64,000 bases of DNA from Nitrososphaerota archaeon (GCA_027887005.1 JAPCJI010000002.1:62001-126000), one strand, 5' to 3'; shown: positions 48,854-58,036, counted from the first letter of the stretch. Made by a program: numbers and translations. Notes: a model not told the origin generated them from the sequence alone.

Positions 48854-49717
48854 ATGAAGCAGGACCTCCTCTCAAGGCTGGCGCCAAGGCTGAAGGGGCT
48901 TTCAACGGGGGGGTATGAGAGAACCTACAGGGGCGGGTCGAGGTCGAGGAAGACGAGCGTCCATCAGCTGATTGCGAGTCTGCTCGATTCCCTTGGAATC
49001 GGATACAAAGAGGATGTCAGGGTCACGGGAGCTGGTCAACTCCGTGCTGATTTCCTGGTCAACGGGACCTGGGTATTTGTCGAAAGGGACCTGAGTGCGC
49101 CCGAGCGAGAGGCCCTGCGAAAAGGCGGGAGGGACTGCCTGATCGTAAGAAGGGACGCGCTGCGGAGCGACGAGTTCGACCACGGGATACGCGTGCTGTC
49201 ACTCGGGGAGACGGGAGACCTTCAGACCATTTTCCTAGACGACCCATCCTTCAACTTCGATTACGCCCACATCCTACCGAAGACACGGAAGTGTTCGGTG
49301 ATGCATGGGCACACCTCCTCGGTGCTGGTGGAGTTGGTGGGGAAGCCGGTCGAGGGGATGGTGGTTGATTTTGGAGTGGCCAAGGAAATAATCAGGGACG
49401 CAGTAAGGAGCATTGACCACAAGCTCTTCATCAGGGAAAAGTATGTGACCAAGATGAATTCCAGGAGTGTATCTCTCAAGTTCAGGACTGTCCACGGAGA
49501 CTTCGCGATCAAGGCGCCCAGAGCCACTACTGTCCTGCTTTCTGGAGAAGCGACGGTGGAGAACCTCGCCAGGGAAGTCCTCTCGAGGATCGCTCCGCGC
49601 ATGCCAGATAACGTGACGGCGGTAGGCGTCTACGTCTATGAGGGGCTTAACAAAGGGAGCCATCTCGTCGCCCAGGTCCACCAAGACGAGGTTGAGGAAC
49701 GACGAAAGAAGCGGTAG
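48854..49717 (+). CDS. queD: QueD-family 6-carboxytetrahydropterin synthase with extra N-terminal domain
   Basis: QueD makes CPH4 on the route to archaeosine/queuosine. In this 287-residue protein the QueD domain spans about 134-280: zinc ligands His139 (DYAH), His151 and His153 in KCSVMHGH, catalytic-position Cys147, VDFGVAKEII near 171, IDHKLF near 187 and Glu263 in YEG. Ahead of it lie 130 residues not seen in ordinary QueD (about 120-150 residues in total), with HQLIASLLDSLGIGY and RADFLVNGTWVFVERDL; Asp66 and Glu77 give a weak PD-(D/E)xK-like look. queC follows with a one-base overlap. Confidence 0.85.
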   Translation: MKQDLLSRLAPRLKGLSTGGYERTYRGGSRSRKTSVHQLIASLLDSLGIGYKEDVRVTGAGQLRADFLVNGTWVFVERDLSAPEREALRKGGRDCLIVRRDALRSDEFDHGIRVLSLGETGDLQTIFLDDPSFNFDYAHILPKTRKCSVMHGHTSSVLVELVGKPVEGMVVDFGVAKEIIRDAVRSIDHKLFIREKYVTKMNSRSVSLKFRTVHGDFAIKAPRATTVLLSGEATVENLAREVLSRIAPRMPDNVTAVGVYVYEGLNKGSHLVAQVHQDEVEERRKKR

Positions 49718-50340
49718 TGCTCCTCTCGGGCGGGATCGATTCAGCCACCTGTGCCTACCTGGCCAAGGGCAGGTACCGGCTAAGAGCACTGACGTTCGAA
49801 TACCGAGGCATTGTCAGGGGGGAGATTGTTGCCGCCAGGGGGGTCGCGCATTCGGCAGGGGTCGCCGCCCACAGCTTCTTCAGACTCCCAGATCTCAGAG
49901 AAGCGGGGGATATCCCTGGGTTCAACCGTGGAGAAATGCCCCCTACCTACATACCCATGAGAAACGGTATCTTCTATTCCGTGGCGGCCTCGGTCGCCGA
50001 GGAGGTAGGTGCCGACGCCATCATCGGCGGACACAACAAAGACGATGCGAGGACATTCGTGGACGCCGGACCAGACTTCTTCAACCAACTCCAAAGGTCC
50101 ATGTGGGCAGGGTCGAGATTCCTAAGGTCGAAGAGAATCAAGATCCTCAGACCTCTGGGCGGAAGGACGAAAGTGCAGGTGATCAGGCTGGCGGAGTCTC
50201 TAGGCGTACCGTTCGAAGAGACCTGGAGCTGCCACCGCCAAGGGAAGACCCACTGTTGGAAGTGCGACGGATGCCTCGCGCGGATCTGGGCCTTCATTGA
50301 AGCGGGGGTCGCCGACCCGCTTCGAGAGACCCGGGGCTGA
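49717..50340 (+). CDS. queC: 7-cyano-7-deazaguanine synthase (QueC)
   Basis: Makes preQ0 from 7-carboxy-7-deazaguanine, ammonia and ATP, for insertion into tRNA as archaeosine precursor. The 207 residues show the PP-loop LLSGGIDSATCAY near 2-14, MRNGIFYSVAASVAEEVGADAIIGGHNKDDA near 82-112, and a four-cysteine zinc site C172-x8-C181-x2-C184-x2-C187 (in ETWSCHRQGKTHCWKCDGC). GTG start overlaps the queD stop by one base, so both steps are encoded as a pair. No QueE is seen in the window. Confidence 0.93.
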   Translation: MLLSGGIDSATCAYLAKGRYRLRALTFEYRGIVRGEIVAARGVAHSAGVAAHSFFRLPDLREAGDIPGFNRGEMPPTYIPMRNGIFYSVAASVAEEVGADAIIGGHNKDDARTFVDAGPDFFNQLQRSMWAGSRFLRSKRIKILRPLGGRTKVQVIRLAESLGVPFEETWSCHRQGKTHCWKCDGCLARIWAFIEAGVADPLRETRG

Positions 50341-50356
50341 AGACGGCTTCCAACCA

Positions 50357-50367
50357 TCAGCTTAAAT
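50357..50367 (+). promoter_or_regulatory. TATA box for the DUF72 gene
   Basis: CAGCTTAAATC near 50358-50368 is about 30 bases ahead of the TTG at 50395, giving a leader of a few bases. Confidence 0.4.
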
Positions 50368-50394
50368 CGACAGGCGGCCGCCGAGCCCGAAGGC

Positions 50395-51252
50395 TTGGCT
50401 GACCTGCTCATCGGCACTTCGGGATGGTCCTACAACGAGTGGGCGGGAGTCTTCTACCCAAGCTCCAGCACCAACAAGCTGTCCTTCTATTCGAAGGTGT
50501 TTGGGACTGCCGAGGTGGATTCGACCTTCTACGCCTATCCTTCGAAGGGGCTGGTGTTAGGATGGTCCAGGTATTCCCCCGACGGTTTCGTGTTCTCGGC
50601 AAAGCTTCCGAGGCTGATCACACACGACAAGAAGCTCGACCTAGGGAAGGGGGTCGAATCAGACTTGGTCAGATTCCTGAGCCTGATGAAGCCCCTGATA
50701 GCCAGCGGGAAGCTGGGGCCGATCCTGGTGCAGCTCCCCCCGAGCTACTCCTATCAGGCCGACTTCGACAAGCTGAAGGGCTTCCTGGGGGCGGTCCCCG
50801 AGGACGTGAGGTTCGCAGTAGAGTTCAGGCACCCCTCCTGGCTGAGGGACGAGGTCTGGTCGATGCTTCGGAGCCGGAACGTCGCCAACGTGATCGTGGA
50901 TGAGCCTCTGCTCCCCCCGGACATAGTGGTGACGGCAGACTTCGCATTCGTGCGCTGGCACGGGAGAGGGACAAGGCCCTGGTACAACTACAGATACAAA
51001 GAGGCGGAGCTGAAAGCATGGGTGCCGAAGGTGAAGGAGGTCGCTTCCCGGGTGAAGAAGACCTTCGGTTACTTCAACAACCACTTCCACGGGTTCGCTG
51101 TGGAGAACTCTCTGAAGATGATGGGGATGCTTGGCGTCTCCACTCCCCGACAGGATGAGGTCGGGGCGAAGGCCACGCGGTTCATCGAGAGTGGCGGTAG
51201 GAGCTCTGGGGAGGGAAGCATGATGGAATTCGTGGGGACGGAGGGAGCCTGA
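50395..51252 (+). CDS. DUF72-family TIM-barrel protein
   Basis: The 285 residues match DUF72: LLIGTSGWSYNEWAGVFYP near 4-22, EVDSTFYAYPSKGLV near 39, FVFSAKLPRLITHDKKL near 64, VRFAVEFRHPSWL near 136, VRWHGRGTRPWYNYRY near 185 and TFGYFNNHFHGFAVENSLKM near 223. The biochemical role of DUF72 proteins is not settled. TTG start just downstream of a TATA box. NAD kinase follows four bases after its stop. Confidence 0.88.
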   Translation: MADLLIGTSGWSYNEWAGVFYPSSSTNKLSFYSKVFGTAEVDSTFYAYPSKGLVLGWSRYSPDGFVFSAKLPRLITHDKKLDLGKGVESDLVRFLSLMKPLIASGKLGPILVQLPPSYSYQADFDKLKGFLGAVPEDVRFAVEFRHPSWLRDEVWSMLRSRNVANVIVDEPLLPPDIVVTADFAFVRWHGRGTRPWYNYRYKEAELKAWVPKVKEVASRVKKTFGYFNNHFHGFAVENSLKMMGMLGVSTPRQDEVGAKATRFIESGGRSSGEGSMMEFVGTEGA

Positions 51253-51256
51253 GCAG

Positions 51257-52048
51257 ATGAAGGTGAAGATTCTGATGGACGGAGGAAGGCCGAAGGTGGA
51301 CCCGGGGGAGCTCAAGAGGGTCATCAAGGACGCGGGTCTGGAGATGACCACGGGAAGGGCAGATCTCGGAGTGGTCGTCGGAGGGGACGGGGTGTTCGGC
51401 GAGTATGGGAGGACAGAAACGGTCCCGCTCCTGTTCGTAGGGGTCAGGTCGAACAAGGTGACGGGCTCGAAGGCGTTCCTTGCGGCCGCCTACTACGACG
51501 AGCTCCCGGAGGTTCTGGAGAGGGTGAAGACAGGGAGCTTCAAAGTCAGCGAGCAGAAGCGGCTCGAAGTCTTCAAGAACCAGAAGAGCCTCGGCGAAGT
51601 GTTCACGGACGTGTATGTCCAGAGGGGGGCAGAAAGCAACTGCCTGAGGTACAAGGTTAGGACGAAGGGCGAAGGGGCTTCGACTGAGGAAGCAGTCATC
51701 GGAGACGGGGTGGTGGTCACCACCGCGGCCGGGTCTACTGGATACTATTCCTACCCCGAAAGGATCTCTGGCGGTGGATTCCGCGCGTCAGCCTTCTCCA
51801 AGTTTCGGATAGACCAGCTTGGCATCTGCCACATCAATCCGACCTACATCGAACGTTCTGGCTCCATGGAACCCCCGTTCAGATACACGGTGCCCTGGGG
51901 GAGCCAGGTCGAGATATCTCTGTTCCGTGATGCGGACGCCAGGGTCTACGGGGTCCAATCCGGGAGAGATGGGGTCAGGGTCTCCAAGAATGACAGGGTC
52001 ACAGTAGTTCCTGGAGAGCACTCGACCCGCGTGATCTCTTTCGACTAG
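51257..52048 (+). CDS. nadK: NAD kinase
   Basis: Phosphorylates NAD to NADP. The 263 residues have the GGDG motif at 42-45 (VVGGDGVFGEY) and the second conserved stretch VVVTTAAGSTGYYSY near 154-168, both diagnostic for the ATP/polyphosphate-NAD kinase family. The N-terminus is short, as in archaeal members. ATG 51257 lies four bases after the DUF72 stop, so the two genes are co-transcribed. It converges with phoU. Confidence 0.9.
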   Translation: MKVKILMDGGRPKVDPGELKRVIKDAGLEMTTGRADLGVVVGGDGVFGEYGRTETVPLLFVGVRSNKVTGSKAFLAAAYYDELPEVLERVKTGSFKVSEQKRLEVFKNQKSLGEVFTDVYVQRGAESNCLRYKVRTKGEGASTEEAVIGDGVVVTTAAGSTGYYSYPERISGGGFRASAFSKFRIDQLGICHINPTYIERSGSMEPPFRYTVPWGSQVEISLFRDADARVYGVQSGRDGVRVSKNDRVTVVPGEHSTRVISFD

Positions 52049-52058
52049 GCAGTCGTTG

Positions 52059-52685
52059 TCAGATTGAAGGTTCGACGCCAGTAACGATGTAATCCACGGA
52101 CTGTCCGATGTAGGTGGCGTGGTCAGAAATCCGTTCGAGGTACCTGAGGATGAGCCCGGCTGAAAGGGCGCACCTGATGTCCTTCTTCTGGACCATCACG
52201 GTCCTGACGTGGCGTCTGTAGGCCTCGTCGACCGTGTCGTCCATCTTCGGGATCTTCCTCGCCAGGGCGACGTCCCGGCGCGCGAAAGCGTCCACGCTCA
52301 TCCTGATCATCTCCTGCGACGTCCGAGCGGTCTCGAGGACCGCCTTGCGGTCGCACTTGTCCAGGTCTCCAAACATGTCGAGGACCTCGACTATGTCCAA
52401 GGCGTATCTACCAAAGCGGTAGTATCCGTAGGAGATTTCGAAGCAAGCCTTGATGAACCTGAGGTCGGACGCGACAGGCTGATATCTCGCAATTACTTCC
52501 ATTGAAAGGTCGCTCACTTGCCTGTGAAGCGATTGGAGGTGGTCTGACCATTCTCCGACCTGGGTGGCCTTCGCTCCTTTGCTGTAGGCGTCGATGGCGG
52601 CTGTCACTGCGTTCTCTGAGAGGGTCGCCATTTCGAGCATCATACTGTTCAGCTTGTCCAGCCCCATGTCCATTAGTCTTGGCAA
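52059..52685 (-). CDS. phoU: Phosphate transport regulator PhoU
   Basis: PhoU restrains phosphate uptake and signals phosphate state. The 208 residues are all helical with the two PhoU repeats: LDKLNSMMLEMATLSENAVTAAIDAY near 9-34 and, in the second, ARKIPKMDDTVDEAYRRHVRTVM near 137-159; EMATLSENAV and PKMDDTVDE are the metal-binding E/DxxxD type. Typical ending ILRYLERISDHATYIGQSV. It is the last gene of the pst unit, 12 bases after pstB. Confidence 0.93.
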   Translation of the reverse strand: MPRLMDMGLDKLNSMMLEMATLSENAVTAAIDAYSKGAKATQVGEWSDHLQSLHRQVSDLSMEVIARYQPVASDLRFIKACFEISYGYYRFGRYALDIVEVLDMFGDLDKCDRKAVLETARTSQEMIRMSVDAFARRDVALARKIPKMDDTVDEAYRRHVRTVMVQKKDIRCALSAGLILRYLERISDHATYIGQSVDYIVTGVEPSI

Positions 52686-52697
52686 GTTCTCTCTCCT

Positions 52698-53525
52698 TTA
52701 GCCGAATTTCCCTGTGATATACCTCTCGGTCAGCTGCTCTTTCGGATTTTCGAACAGTCTTGCAGTTTCGTCGTATTCTATTAGCTTGCCCAAATACATG
52801 AAAGCGGTGTAATCTGCTACCCTCGAAGCCTGTTGCATGTTATGGGTTACTATGACTACAGTGTAGCTTCTCTTGAGCTCGGCTATGAGCTGCTCAATCT
52901 TCGCGGTCGCCGTAGGGTCGAGGGCAGAGCAGGGTTCGTCCATGAGAATCACTTCGGGTTCTATGGCAAGAGCCCTGGCGATGCAAAGCCGTTGCTGTTG
53001 GCCTCCGGAGAGGCTGGCTCCCGAACGCTTGAGCTCATCCTTGACCTCCTCCCACAGGTAGACCTCTTCGAGGCTCCTCCTCGTGGCCATTTCGAGCTTC
53101 CCCCTGTCCTTCACCCCGTTCAGTTTTAGGCCCGCGACGACGTTGTCCGCGATTGACATGTTCGGGAAGGGGTTCGGTTTTTGGAAAACCATCCCAATCC
53201 TTCTCCTCACATCCACCGCATCGAGGTCAGCTCCATAGATGTCAGCGCCGTCCAGGAGGACCCGTCCTTCCACAGTGGCTCCGAGCACGAGCTCGTGCAT
53301 CCTATTCATGCATCGAATCAGGGTCGATTTCCCGCACCCAGACGGTCCGATCATAGCCGTGACCTGGTTGGGTCTGATTGGAAGTTCGATGTTGAACAGA
53401 GCCTGCCTCTTATTGTACCACGCGTTGAGATTTTGCACATGGAGCTTGGCTCCCTCGCCGGTGTACCTGGCGGCTGGCTTGACCTCCTCGATGTCTGTCG
53501 CCGTGGGCAGCTCCTCTCTAAGCAT
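52698..53525 (-). CDS. pstB: Phosphate ABC transporter ATPase PstB
   Basis: Cytoplasmic ATPase of the high-affinity phosphate importer. The 275 residues contain [21 protein letters not shown] at the start of the domain, Walker [10 protein letters not shown] at 60-68, [12 protein letters not shown] typical of PstB, signature [15 protein letters not shown] and Walker [21 protein letters not shown]. It overlaps pstA by eight bases. Phosphate specificity is strong because the RCMNRM segment is a PstB trait. Confidence 0.96.
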   Translation of the reverse strand: MLREELPTATDIEEVKPAARYTGEGAKLHVQNLNAWYNKRQALFNIELPIRPNQVTAMIGPSGCGKSTLIRCMNRMHELVLGATVEGRVLLDGADIYGADLDAVDVRRRIGMVFQKPNPFPNMSIADNVVAGLKLNGVKDRGKLEMATRRSLEEVYLWEEVKDELKRSGASLSGGQQQRLCIARALAIEPEVILMDEPCSALDPTATAKIEQLIAELKRSYTVVIVTHNMQQASRVADYTAFMYLGKLIEYDETARLFENPKEQLTERYITGKFG

Positions 53526-54354
53526 GGCCAGTCCTCCCCCGTGTTATAATCCGTACCCCGAGGTTGACTCCCATCACAATCAAAATGAGGATGAAGGCGG
53601 CTCCCCAGGCCAGGTTCACCCAGTTCGGGAAGGGAGAGGTGCCGAAGTAGTAGATGTAGTATGTGAGAGAGGCGACTGGCTGGAACGGGCTCGAGAACCA
53701 GAGCGTGCTGATCCCGGCGGTCAGGATGAGGGGCGCGGTCTCCCCCATCACCCTGGCAAGGGCCAGGAGGGCTCCAGTGGCAACAGCGCTCTTGGCGTTT
53801 GCGAGCACCAGGATGGACGTCCTCCACTTCCTGATCCCCAGCGCATGGGAGGCCTCGCGGAGCGAGTTGGGGACTAACTTTAGGGCCTCGGCTGTGGTGT
53901 TCGAAACTATGGGTATCATCATTACCCCTAAGGCAATCCCGCCCGCGAACAGAGAGAACCCATGGAAGGGAAGGACCAGGAGTATGTAGCCAAGAATTCC
54001 TATCACAATGGAAGGGTTCCCTACCAGGACGTCTCCCAGGAATCTGACGGTGGAGCCGTACCAGTTGTTGCCGTATTCCGAGATGAAGATCCCAGAGAAG
54101 AGCCCTACTGGCAGGCCTATGGCGGATGCGAGGGCGACCAGCATAAGGCTCCCCTCGATGGCGTTGCCCATACCACCAACCGCCCCCGGAAGAGGGGTGG
54201 GAGGGAGCTTGGTGAAAAAGTCGAGGTTCATGGACGAGATTCCAAGCCTGGTGACCTCGTAGAGGATGCTCGCCAGTGGGATTATGGCCACGACAACTGC
54301 CACGAAGGCAAGGGAGAGCCAAATCTTGTCGGCCAGGAACCTGCGGGACATCAT
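53518..54354 (-). CDS. pstA: Phosphate ABC transporter permease PstA
   Basis: Inner-membrane permease of the Pst system. The 278 residues have six or so TM segments and the binding-protein-dependent transport signature around [30 protein letters not shown] (EAA loop), plus [17 protein letters not shown] near 140, typical of PstA. It starts four bases inside pstC (overlap) and is translated with it. Confidence 0.94.
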   Translation of the reverse strand: MMSRRFLADKIWLSLAFVAVVVAIIPLASILYEVTRLGISSMNLDFFTKLPPTPLPGAVGGMGNAIEGSLMLVALASAIGLPVGLFSGIFISEYGNNWYGSTVRFLGDVLVGNPSIVIGILGYILLVLPFHGFSLFAGGIALGVMMIPIVSNTTAEALKLVPNSLREASHALGIRKWRTSILVLANAKSAVATGALLALARVMGETAPLILTAGISTLWFSSPFQPVASLTYYIYYFGTSPFPNWVNLAWGAAFILILIVMGVNLGVRIITRGRTGHA

Positions 54355-55286
54355 AGGTAGGAAGCAGCCTCCCTGCTCTTCACGAGCCTGCTGATCAACA
54401 GCCGCGCCGCTATGTTGGTTAGGAACACCACGGTGAGGAGCACGAGGCCGGCCTCCACAAGCGCGGAAATGTAGACCGTTCCCGTCGCCTCGGTGAATTC
54501 GTTCGCGATGAGGCTTGCCAGGGTGTAGCCTGGGGAGAAGAGCGAACCTGTGATTAGGGGGGTATTTCCGATGACCATTGTAACGGCGATGGTTTCTCCG
54601 AAGGCCCTCCCCAGGCCGAGGAAGATGCTTGCGAAGATGCCGGACCGAGCGTAGCTCAGCACCGAGATTCTGATTGCCTCAGATTTGGTCGCACCGAGGG
54701 CATAGGCTGCCTCCCTCTGGGAGTTTGGAACAGCCAGGAGTGCATCTCTGGAAATAGACGAGACTATGGGGATAATCATGATTGCCAAGATTATCCCCGC
54801 GGTCAGTATGCTTACCCCGGGAAGCTGGGTGCTGGAGCTCTGGAAGATGGGAAGGAATCCCAGATAGGTTCGCAGCCCCGGATAGACGTTGTCTCTGAGG
54901 ATGGGCGCGAGCACGAACAAGCCCCAGAGGCCATAGACCACGCTAGGAACGGCCGCGAGCATCTCGACCACGAATGAGAAGGGGGACCTGACTCGGTGTG
55001 GAGCCAATTCGGAAAGGAAGACGGCGACACCAAGGCTGATTGGAACCCCGATCACCAGGGCGATGGCCGAGGTGACCAGGCTTCCGTAGAGCATGGGAAG
55101 TATGCCGAAGACGTTTGCGATAGGGTCCCACCGGGAGCCGGTCAGGAACGAGAACCCTGTTCCGAGGGTAAGCGAGGAGCCCGTTCCAAGTTCATAGAAG
55201 AACAGAGCGGCAAGTCCCACTACTACAGATGCGAAAATTATGGTCAGAGCCTTGAAGATGGCATCAGCGCGGCTGCGCCCCTTCAT
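54351..55286 (-). CDS. pstC: Phosphate ABC transporter permease PstC
   Basis: Permease partner of PstA. The 311 residues start MKGRSRADAIFKALTII, contain FLTGSRWDPIANVFGILPMLYGSLVTSAIAL near 44-75 (the W-P-x(n)-FG-LP pattern of PstC) and the EAA loop VPNSQREAAYALGATKSEAI near 190. TATA-like CTTTTTATC lies about 27 bases before the ATG, so pstC may have its own promoter in addition to read-through from pstS. Confidence 0.94.
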   Translation of the reverse strand: MKGRSRADAIFKALTIIFASVVVGLAALFFYELGTGSSLTLGTGFSFLTGSRWDPIANVFGILPMLYGSLVTSAIALVIGVPISLGVAVFLSELAPHRVRSPFSFVVEMLAAVPSVVYGLWGLFVLAPILRDNVYPGLRTYLGFLPIFQSSSTQLPGVSILTAGIILAIMIIPIVSSISRDALLAVPNSQREAAYALGATKSEAIRISVLSYARSGIFASIFLGLGRAFGETIAVTMVIGNTPLITGSLFSPGYTLASLIANEFTEATGTVYISALVEAGLVLLTVVFLTNIAARLLISRLVKSREAASYL

Positions 55287-55334
55287 TGGCGAAACCTACG
55301 ATTGGACATGATAAAAAGAGAAGGCGGGTTCCAC

Positions 55335-56555
55335 TCAGCCGCTGATGAATGGAACGCCGTTGTAGTTCATCTTCGCGATGATGGATTGATCGATGGAGAC
55401 CACTGCCGAAGGCAGAGTCGGATAGAAGAGACTAGGCCCAAATGCCTGCCCCTGGTTGACAATCCACCAGAAGAAGTGCGCTGTGTCGTAGCCTTGCTGT
55501 TGGTTGGTTTGGTTCTGCCACACCAGGAGGTATGTGTACGTCGCGATGGGGTAGGAGGAGGTTCCTGGAGCGTTGGTTATGGCGTAGGTTGGGTTGGCCT
55601 GAATCTGTGCTGCAAAATCCGACGCAGCCGCAGCGATGTTGGCTATGGATGGAGCGAGGAAGTGGCCGGCCTTGTTCTGTATTGAGGCCGCGTTGAGCTT
55701 GTTGGAGAAGGCGTAGTACGAGTCCGCATAGCCGACTGTGTTCTGGTTCTGCTGGACGTATGCCGATACTCCACCGCTTCCCTTGGCGCCGATCTCGAAG
55801 GCTGGCCAACTGACCGAAGTCCCGAAGCATGGGCAGCCTGAGGAGAACGAAGCATTCCAGTTTGTGCTGACTTTTTCGAAGTAATTGGTAAGGGCATAGG
55901 TTGTGCCGCTTCCGTCAGACCTGTGGACCGGCACAATTGTGTTGCCTGGTAGGTTGACGCGCGGGTTGAGCGCTTTGATGGAGGTGTCGTTCCACTTTGT
56001 GATTTGGCCGAGGTAGACCTTGGCAATGATTGGGCCTGTAAGGTTGAGGCTCACGGTCACGCCTGGAATGTTGTAGAATACTGCGACCCCACCCAGCGTC
56101 TCGGGGATCGTCAATAGTGGGCCCTTTGCCGCCGTGTAGTTTACAGACTGCGAAGAGGATACTGGCGCGTCGCTCCCTGCGAACTCGAAGGTTCCCTTCA
56201 GAATCCCGGTGATGCCAGCCCCGCTTCCGATGGCCTGGTAGTTGGTCTGGACCGCACCGTTGCTGTATTGGTTGAAGCTAGTAGCCCAAACTTGCATGAT
56301 TGGGTTCACGAAGGTCGAGCCTCCTGCCTGGAGTGTTAGAGGATAGTAGGTTGTGGTTGCTGTGGTCACGCTAGTTACCGTACTAGTCCCCACGCTTGTT
56401 ACAACACTGGTCTGAGTGGTCCCTGTCGTCACGGTCAGGGTAGTCGTCGAGCCAGGATTGAGGGCGATGTAGGCCCCCGCTGCTACGATGACTACGACGA
56501 GTGCTACAGCCAGTCCCGCAACAGTTGAGCTAATACCGTTCTTGTTGACGTTCAT
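55335..56555 (-). CDS. pstS: Phosphate-binding protein PstS, membrane-anchored
   Basis: Extracellular phosphate receptor of the Pst importer. From ATG 56555 the product has 406 residues: MNVNKNGISSTVAGL, one TM at about 9-31, then a Thr/Val/Ser-rich linker of about 35 residues, and the binding domain opening with LTLQAGGSTFVNPIMQVWA, then GSGAGITGILKGTFEFAGSDAPVSS and PVHRSDGSGTTYALTNYF, the phosphate-binding loops. The longer frame from 56645 includes no sensible signal. TATA GCAATATATCC about 30 bases upstream favours ATG 56555. The anchor-plus-linker plan matches LivK here. Confidence 0.93.
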   Translation of the reverse strand: MNVNKNGISSTVAGLAVALVVVIVAAGAYIALNPGSTTTLTVTTGTTQTSVVTSVGTSTVTSVTTATTTYYPLTLQAGGSTFVNPIMQVWATSFNQYSNGAVQTNYQAIGSGAGITGILKGTFEFAGSDAPVSSSQSVNYTAAKGPLLTIPETLGGVAVFYNIPGVTVSLNLTGPIIAKVYLGQITKWNDTSIKALNPRVNLPGNTIVPVHRSDGSGTTYALTNYFEKVSTNWNASFSSGCPCFGTSVSWPAFEIGAKGSGGVSAYVQQNQNTVGYADSYYAFSNKLNAASIQNKAGHFLAPSIANIAAAASDFAAQIQANPTYAITNAPGTSSYPIATYTYLLVWQNQTNQQQGYDTAHFFWWIVNQGQAFGPSLFYPTLPSAVVSIDQSIIAKMNYNGVPFISG

Positions 56556-56692
56556 GTTCGGATTAAGCCGACCCTCGACGGGATATATTGCTCGCCGACG
56601 TACTACGTGAGGGGATATTGTGCCCAATAGAGAGTATATTGCCAAAGCGAAAAGCCGCAGAATTATATATTGGCACTATATCCAAGCATAAC
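56556..56692. promoter_or_regulatory. Divergent pstS / AbrB-PhoU promoter region with four phased repeats
   Basis: The 137-base gap holds two TATA boxes: AATATATCC (minus strand, near 56580-56588) for pstS and TTATATAT (56663-56670) for the regulator. The hexamer ATATTG occurs four times on the plus strand, starting at 56585, 56615, 56636 and 56667, spaced 30, 21 and 31 bases, close to whole helical turns. The copies have the form (G/T)ATATTG followed by G/C-rich bases. The second copy also begins an inverted repeat TATTG-TGCC-CAATA. These are candidate operators, possibly for the divergent regulator. Two copies touch TATA boxes, so part of the match may come from them. Confidence 0.5.
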
Positions 56693-57706
56693 GTGCCCGA
56701 GTACCGGAAAGTGCAGGTAACAGGAGGAAACAGCTTCGTCGTTTCTCTGCCCAAGACATGGGTCAAAGACGTAGGGTTAAGGCCGAAAGATGCTGTCGCG
56801 ATAATGATCCAAGCTGACTCTTCGCTTCTTATCATCCCAAAGAAAGATTTGAGAGAGTCCGAGAAGACCGAGGCAATCATCGAGGTCATCGGGGGTTTCG
56901 ACAAGGATGCTGTCCTTCGCCACTTCATTTCCTACTACCTGGCCGGATATGATACCATCCGAATCAACCTCGGAAGATCTGACGTTTCGCTGAGGGCGTC
57001 GATACGGGAGGGGATACGGAAGAAGCTGGTCGGGGTCGAGATAATCGAGGAGTCGCCCTCGGCCATCCTGACCCAGTGCCTTTCAGGATACGTGGACCTC
57101 CCCCTCAAGAAGGCGCTCGAAAGGATGGCGATAATCGCAGCGGGGATGATCACTGACGCGTCTGCGGCCCTGCACAAGGGAGGTTCGGCCCTCGCCCTGG
57201 AAGTCGTCCAGAGGGATGATGAAGTGGACAGGTTTTACCATTTCATTCTTAGACAGCTGAACATCGCAGTCAGGGACAGGTCCGTCATCCAGGAGATAGG
57301 GCTCAGCTCTGCGAGGGATTGCCTGGGGTACAGGCTGGTCGCCAAGAGCACGGAAAGAGTCGCCGACCATGCGGTTTCCATTGCTGCGCAGTCTGGGTCT
57401 CTATCCTCGCTTCCTGAGGGTGCAATCAAGAGGGTTCAAGACATGACCCAAATGTCCAGAAAGGTCTTCGAGGGATCCATCACGGCACTGCTCAGGCTCG
57501 ACCCCAAGGTCGCTGAGGAATCGATTTCGAGCGGGAAGGAAGTCGTCAGGCTTGAAGAGAAGCTGAGCGGGGAGATTCTCAGCCCCAAGATGACCGGTGC
57601 GCAGATGGCTTCGGTGAAGTTGATGCTGGAGAGCATACGAAGAGTGGCCGAATACGGAGCCGACATTTCGGAGGCCGCGCTCGACCTCGCAGTCAAAGAG
57701 CCTTAA
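56693..57706 (+). CDS. Phosphate-uptake regulator with AbrB-type DNA-binding and PhoU domains
   Basis: From GTG 56693 the product has 337 residues. The N-terminal part, PEYRKVQVTGGNSFVVSLPKTWVKDVGLRPKD, is an AbrB/SpoVT swapped-hairpin DNA-binding domain; residues about 150-335 form PhoU-like helical repeats (RDDEVDRFYHFILRQLNIAVRD; STERVADHAVSI). Such proteins are known beside archaeal pst genes as likely phosphate regulators. TTATATAT centred 26 bases before the GTG makes this a clear leaderless start; the longer frame from 56588 would contain the promoter. Confidence 0.9.
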   Translation: MPEYRKVQVTGGNSFVVSLPKTWVKDVGLRPKDAVAIMIQADSSLLIIPKKDLRESEKTEAIIEVIGGFDKDAVLRHFISYYLAGYDTIRINLGRSDVSLRASIREGIRKKLVGVEIIEESPSAILTQCLSGYVDLPLKKALERMAIIAAGMITDASAALHKGGSALALEVVQRDDEVDRFYHFILRQLNIAVRDRSVIQEIGLSSARDCLGYRLVAKSTERVADHAVSIAAQSGSLSSLPEGAIKRVQDMTQMSRKVFEGSITALLRLDPKVAEESISSGKEVVRLEEKLSGEILSPKMTGAQMASVKLMLESIRRVAEYGADISEAALDLAVKEP

Positions 57707-57727
57707 ATCTGATAAAGAAAGCAGGTC

Positions 57728-58036
57728 CTACTGCTCGGGCAGTTCGCACATCTTTTCCAAGGTATGGAGGAGGGCCAATTCGCCTTCGTCGGTTAGGCGC
57801 AGGGTCTCCCTGACCTCATTCCCGTCCAGCTGCGAGACCACGTCCACGAGGTAATCCCTGTGGAGCCCGTCCAACAGCTCTCTGTACTCCGAAGGATTCA
57901 CTCCCAGAGACAAGCGCAGCTCGCCGCTCGTGAGGGACTTCCTGGCCAGGGCGAGCAAGGCAGCGAAGCTCTGCTTCGGAAGATATCTGTCTTGGCCAAA
58001 ATCAGGGGCCCCTACCGTCTGAAATTCTTGTTTCAT
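57728..58036 (-). CDS. Small hypothetical protein, winged-helix-like
   Basis: Not recognised. The 102-residue product contains FAALLALARKSLTSGELRLSLGVNPSEYRELLDGLHRDYLVDVV, a helix-turn-helix-like run, and then a strand pair with VRETLRLTDEGELALLHTL, common in small archaeal winged-helix proteins. It faces the AbrB-PhoU gene tail to tail, 21 bases away. DNA binding is inference. Confidence 0.62.
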   Translation of the reverse strand: MKQEFQTVGAPDFGQDRYLPKQSFAALLALARKSLTSGELRLSLGVNPSEYRELLDGLHRDYLVDVVSQLDGNEVRETLRLTDEGELALLHTLEKMCELPEQ

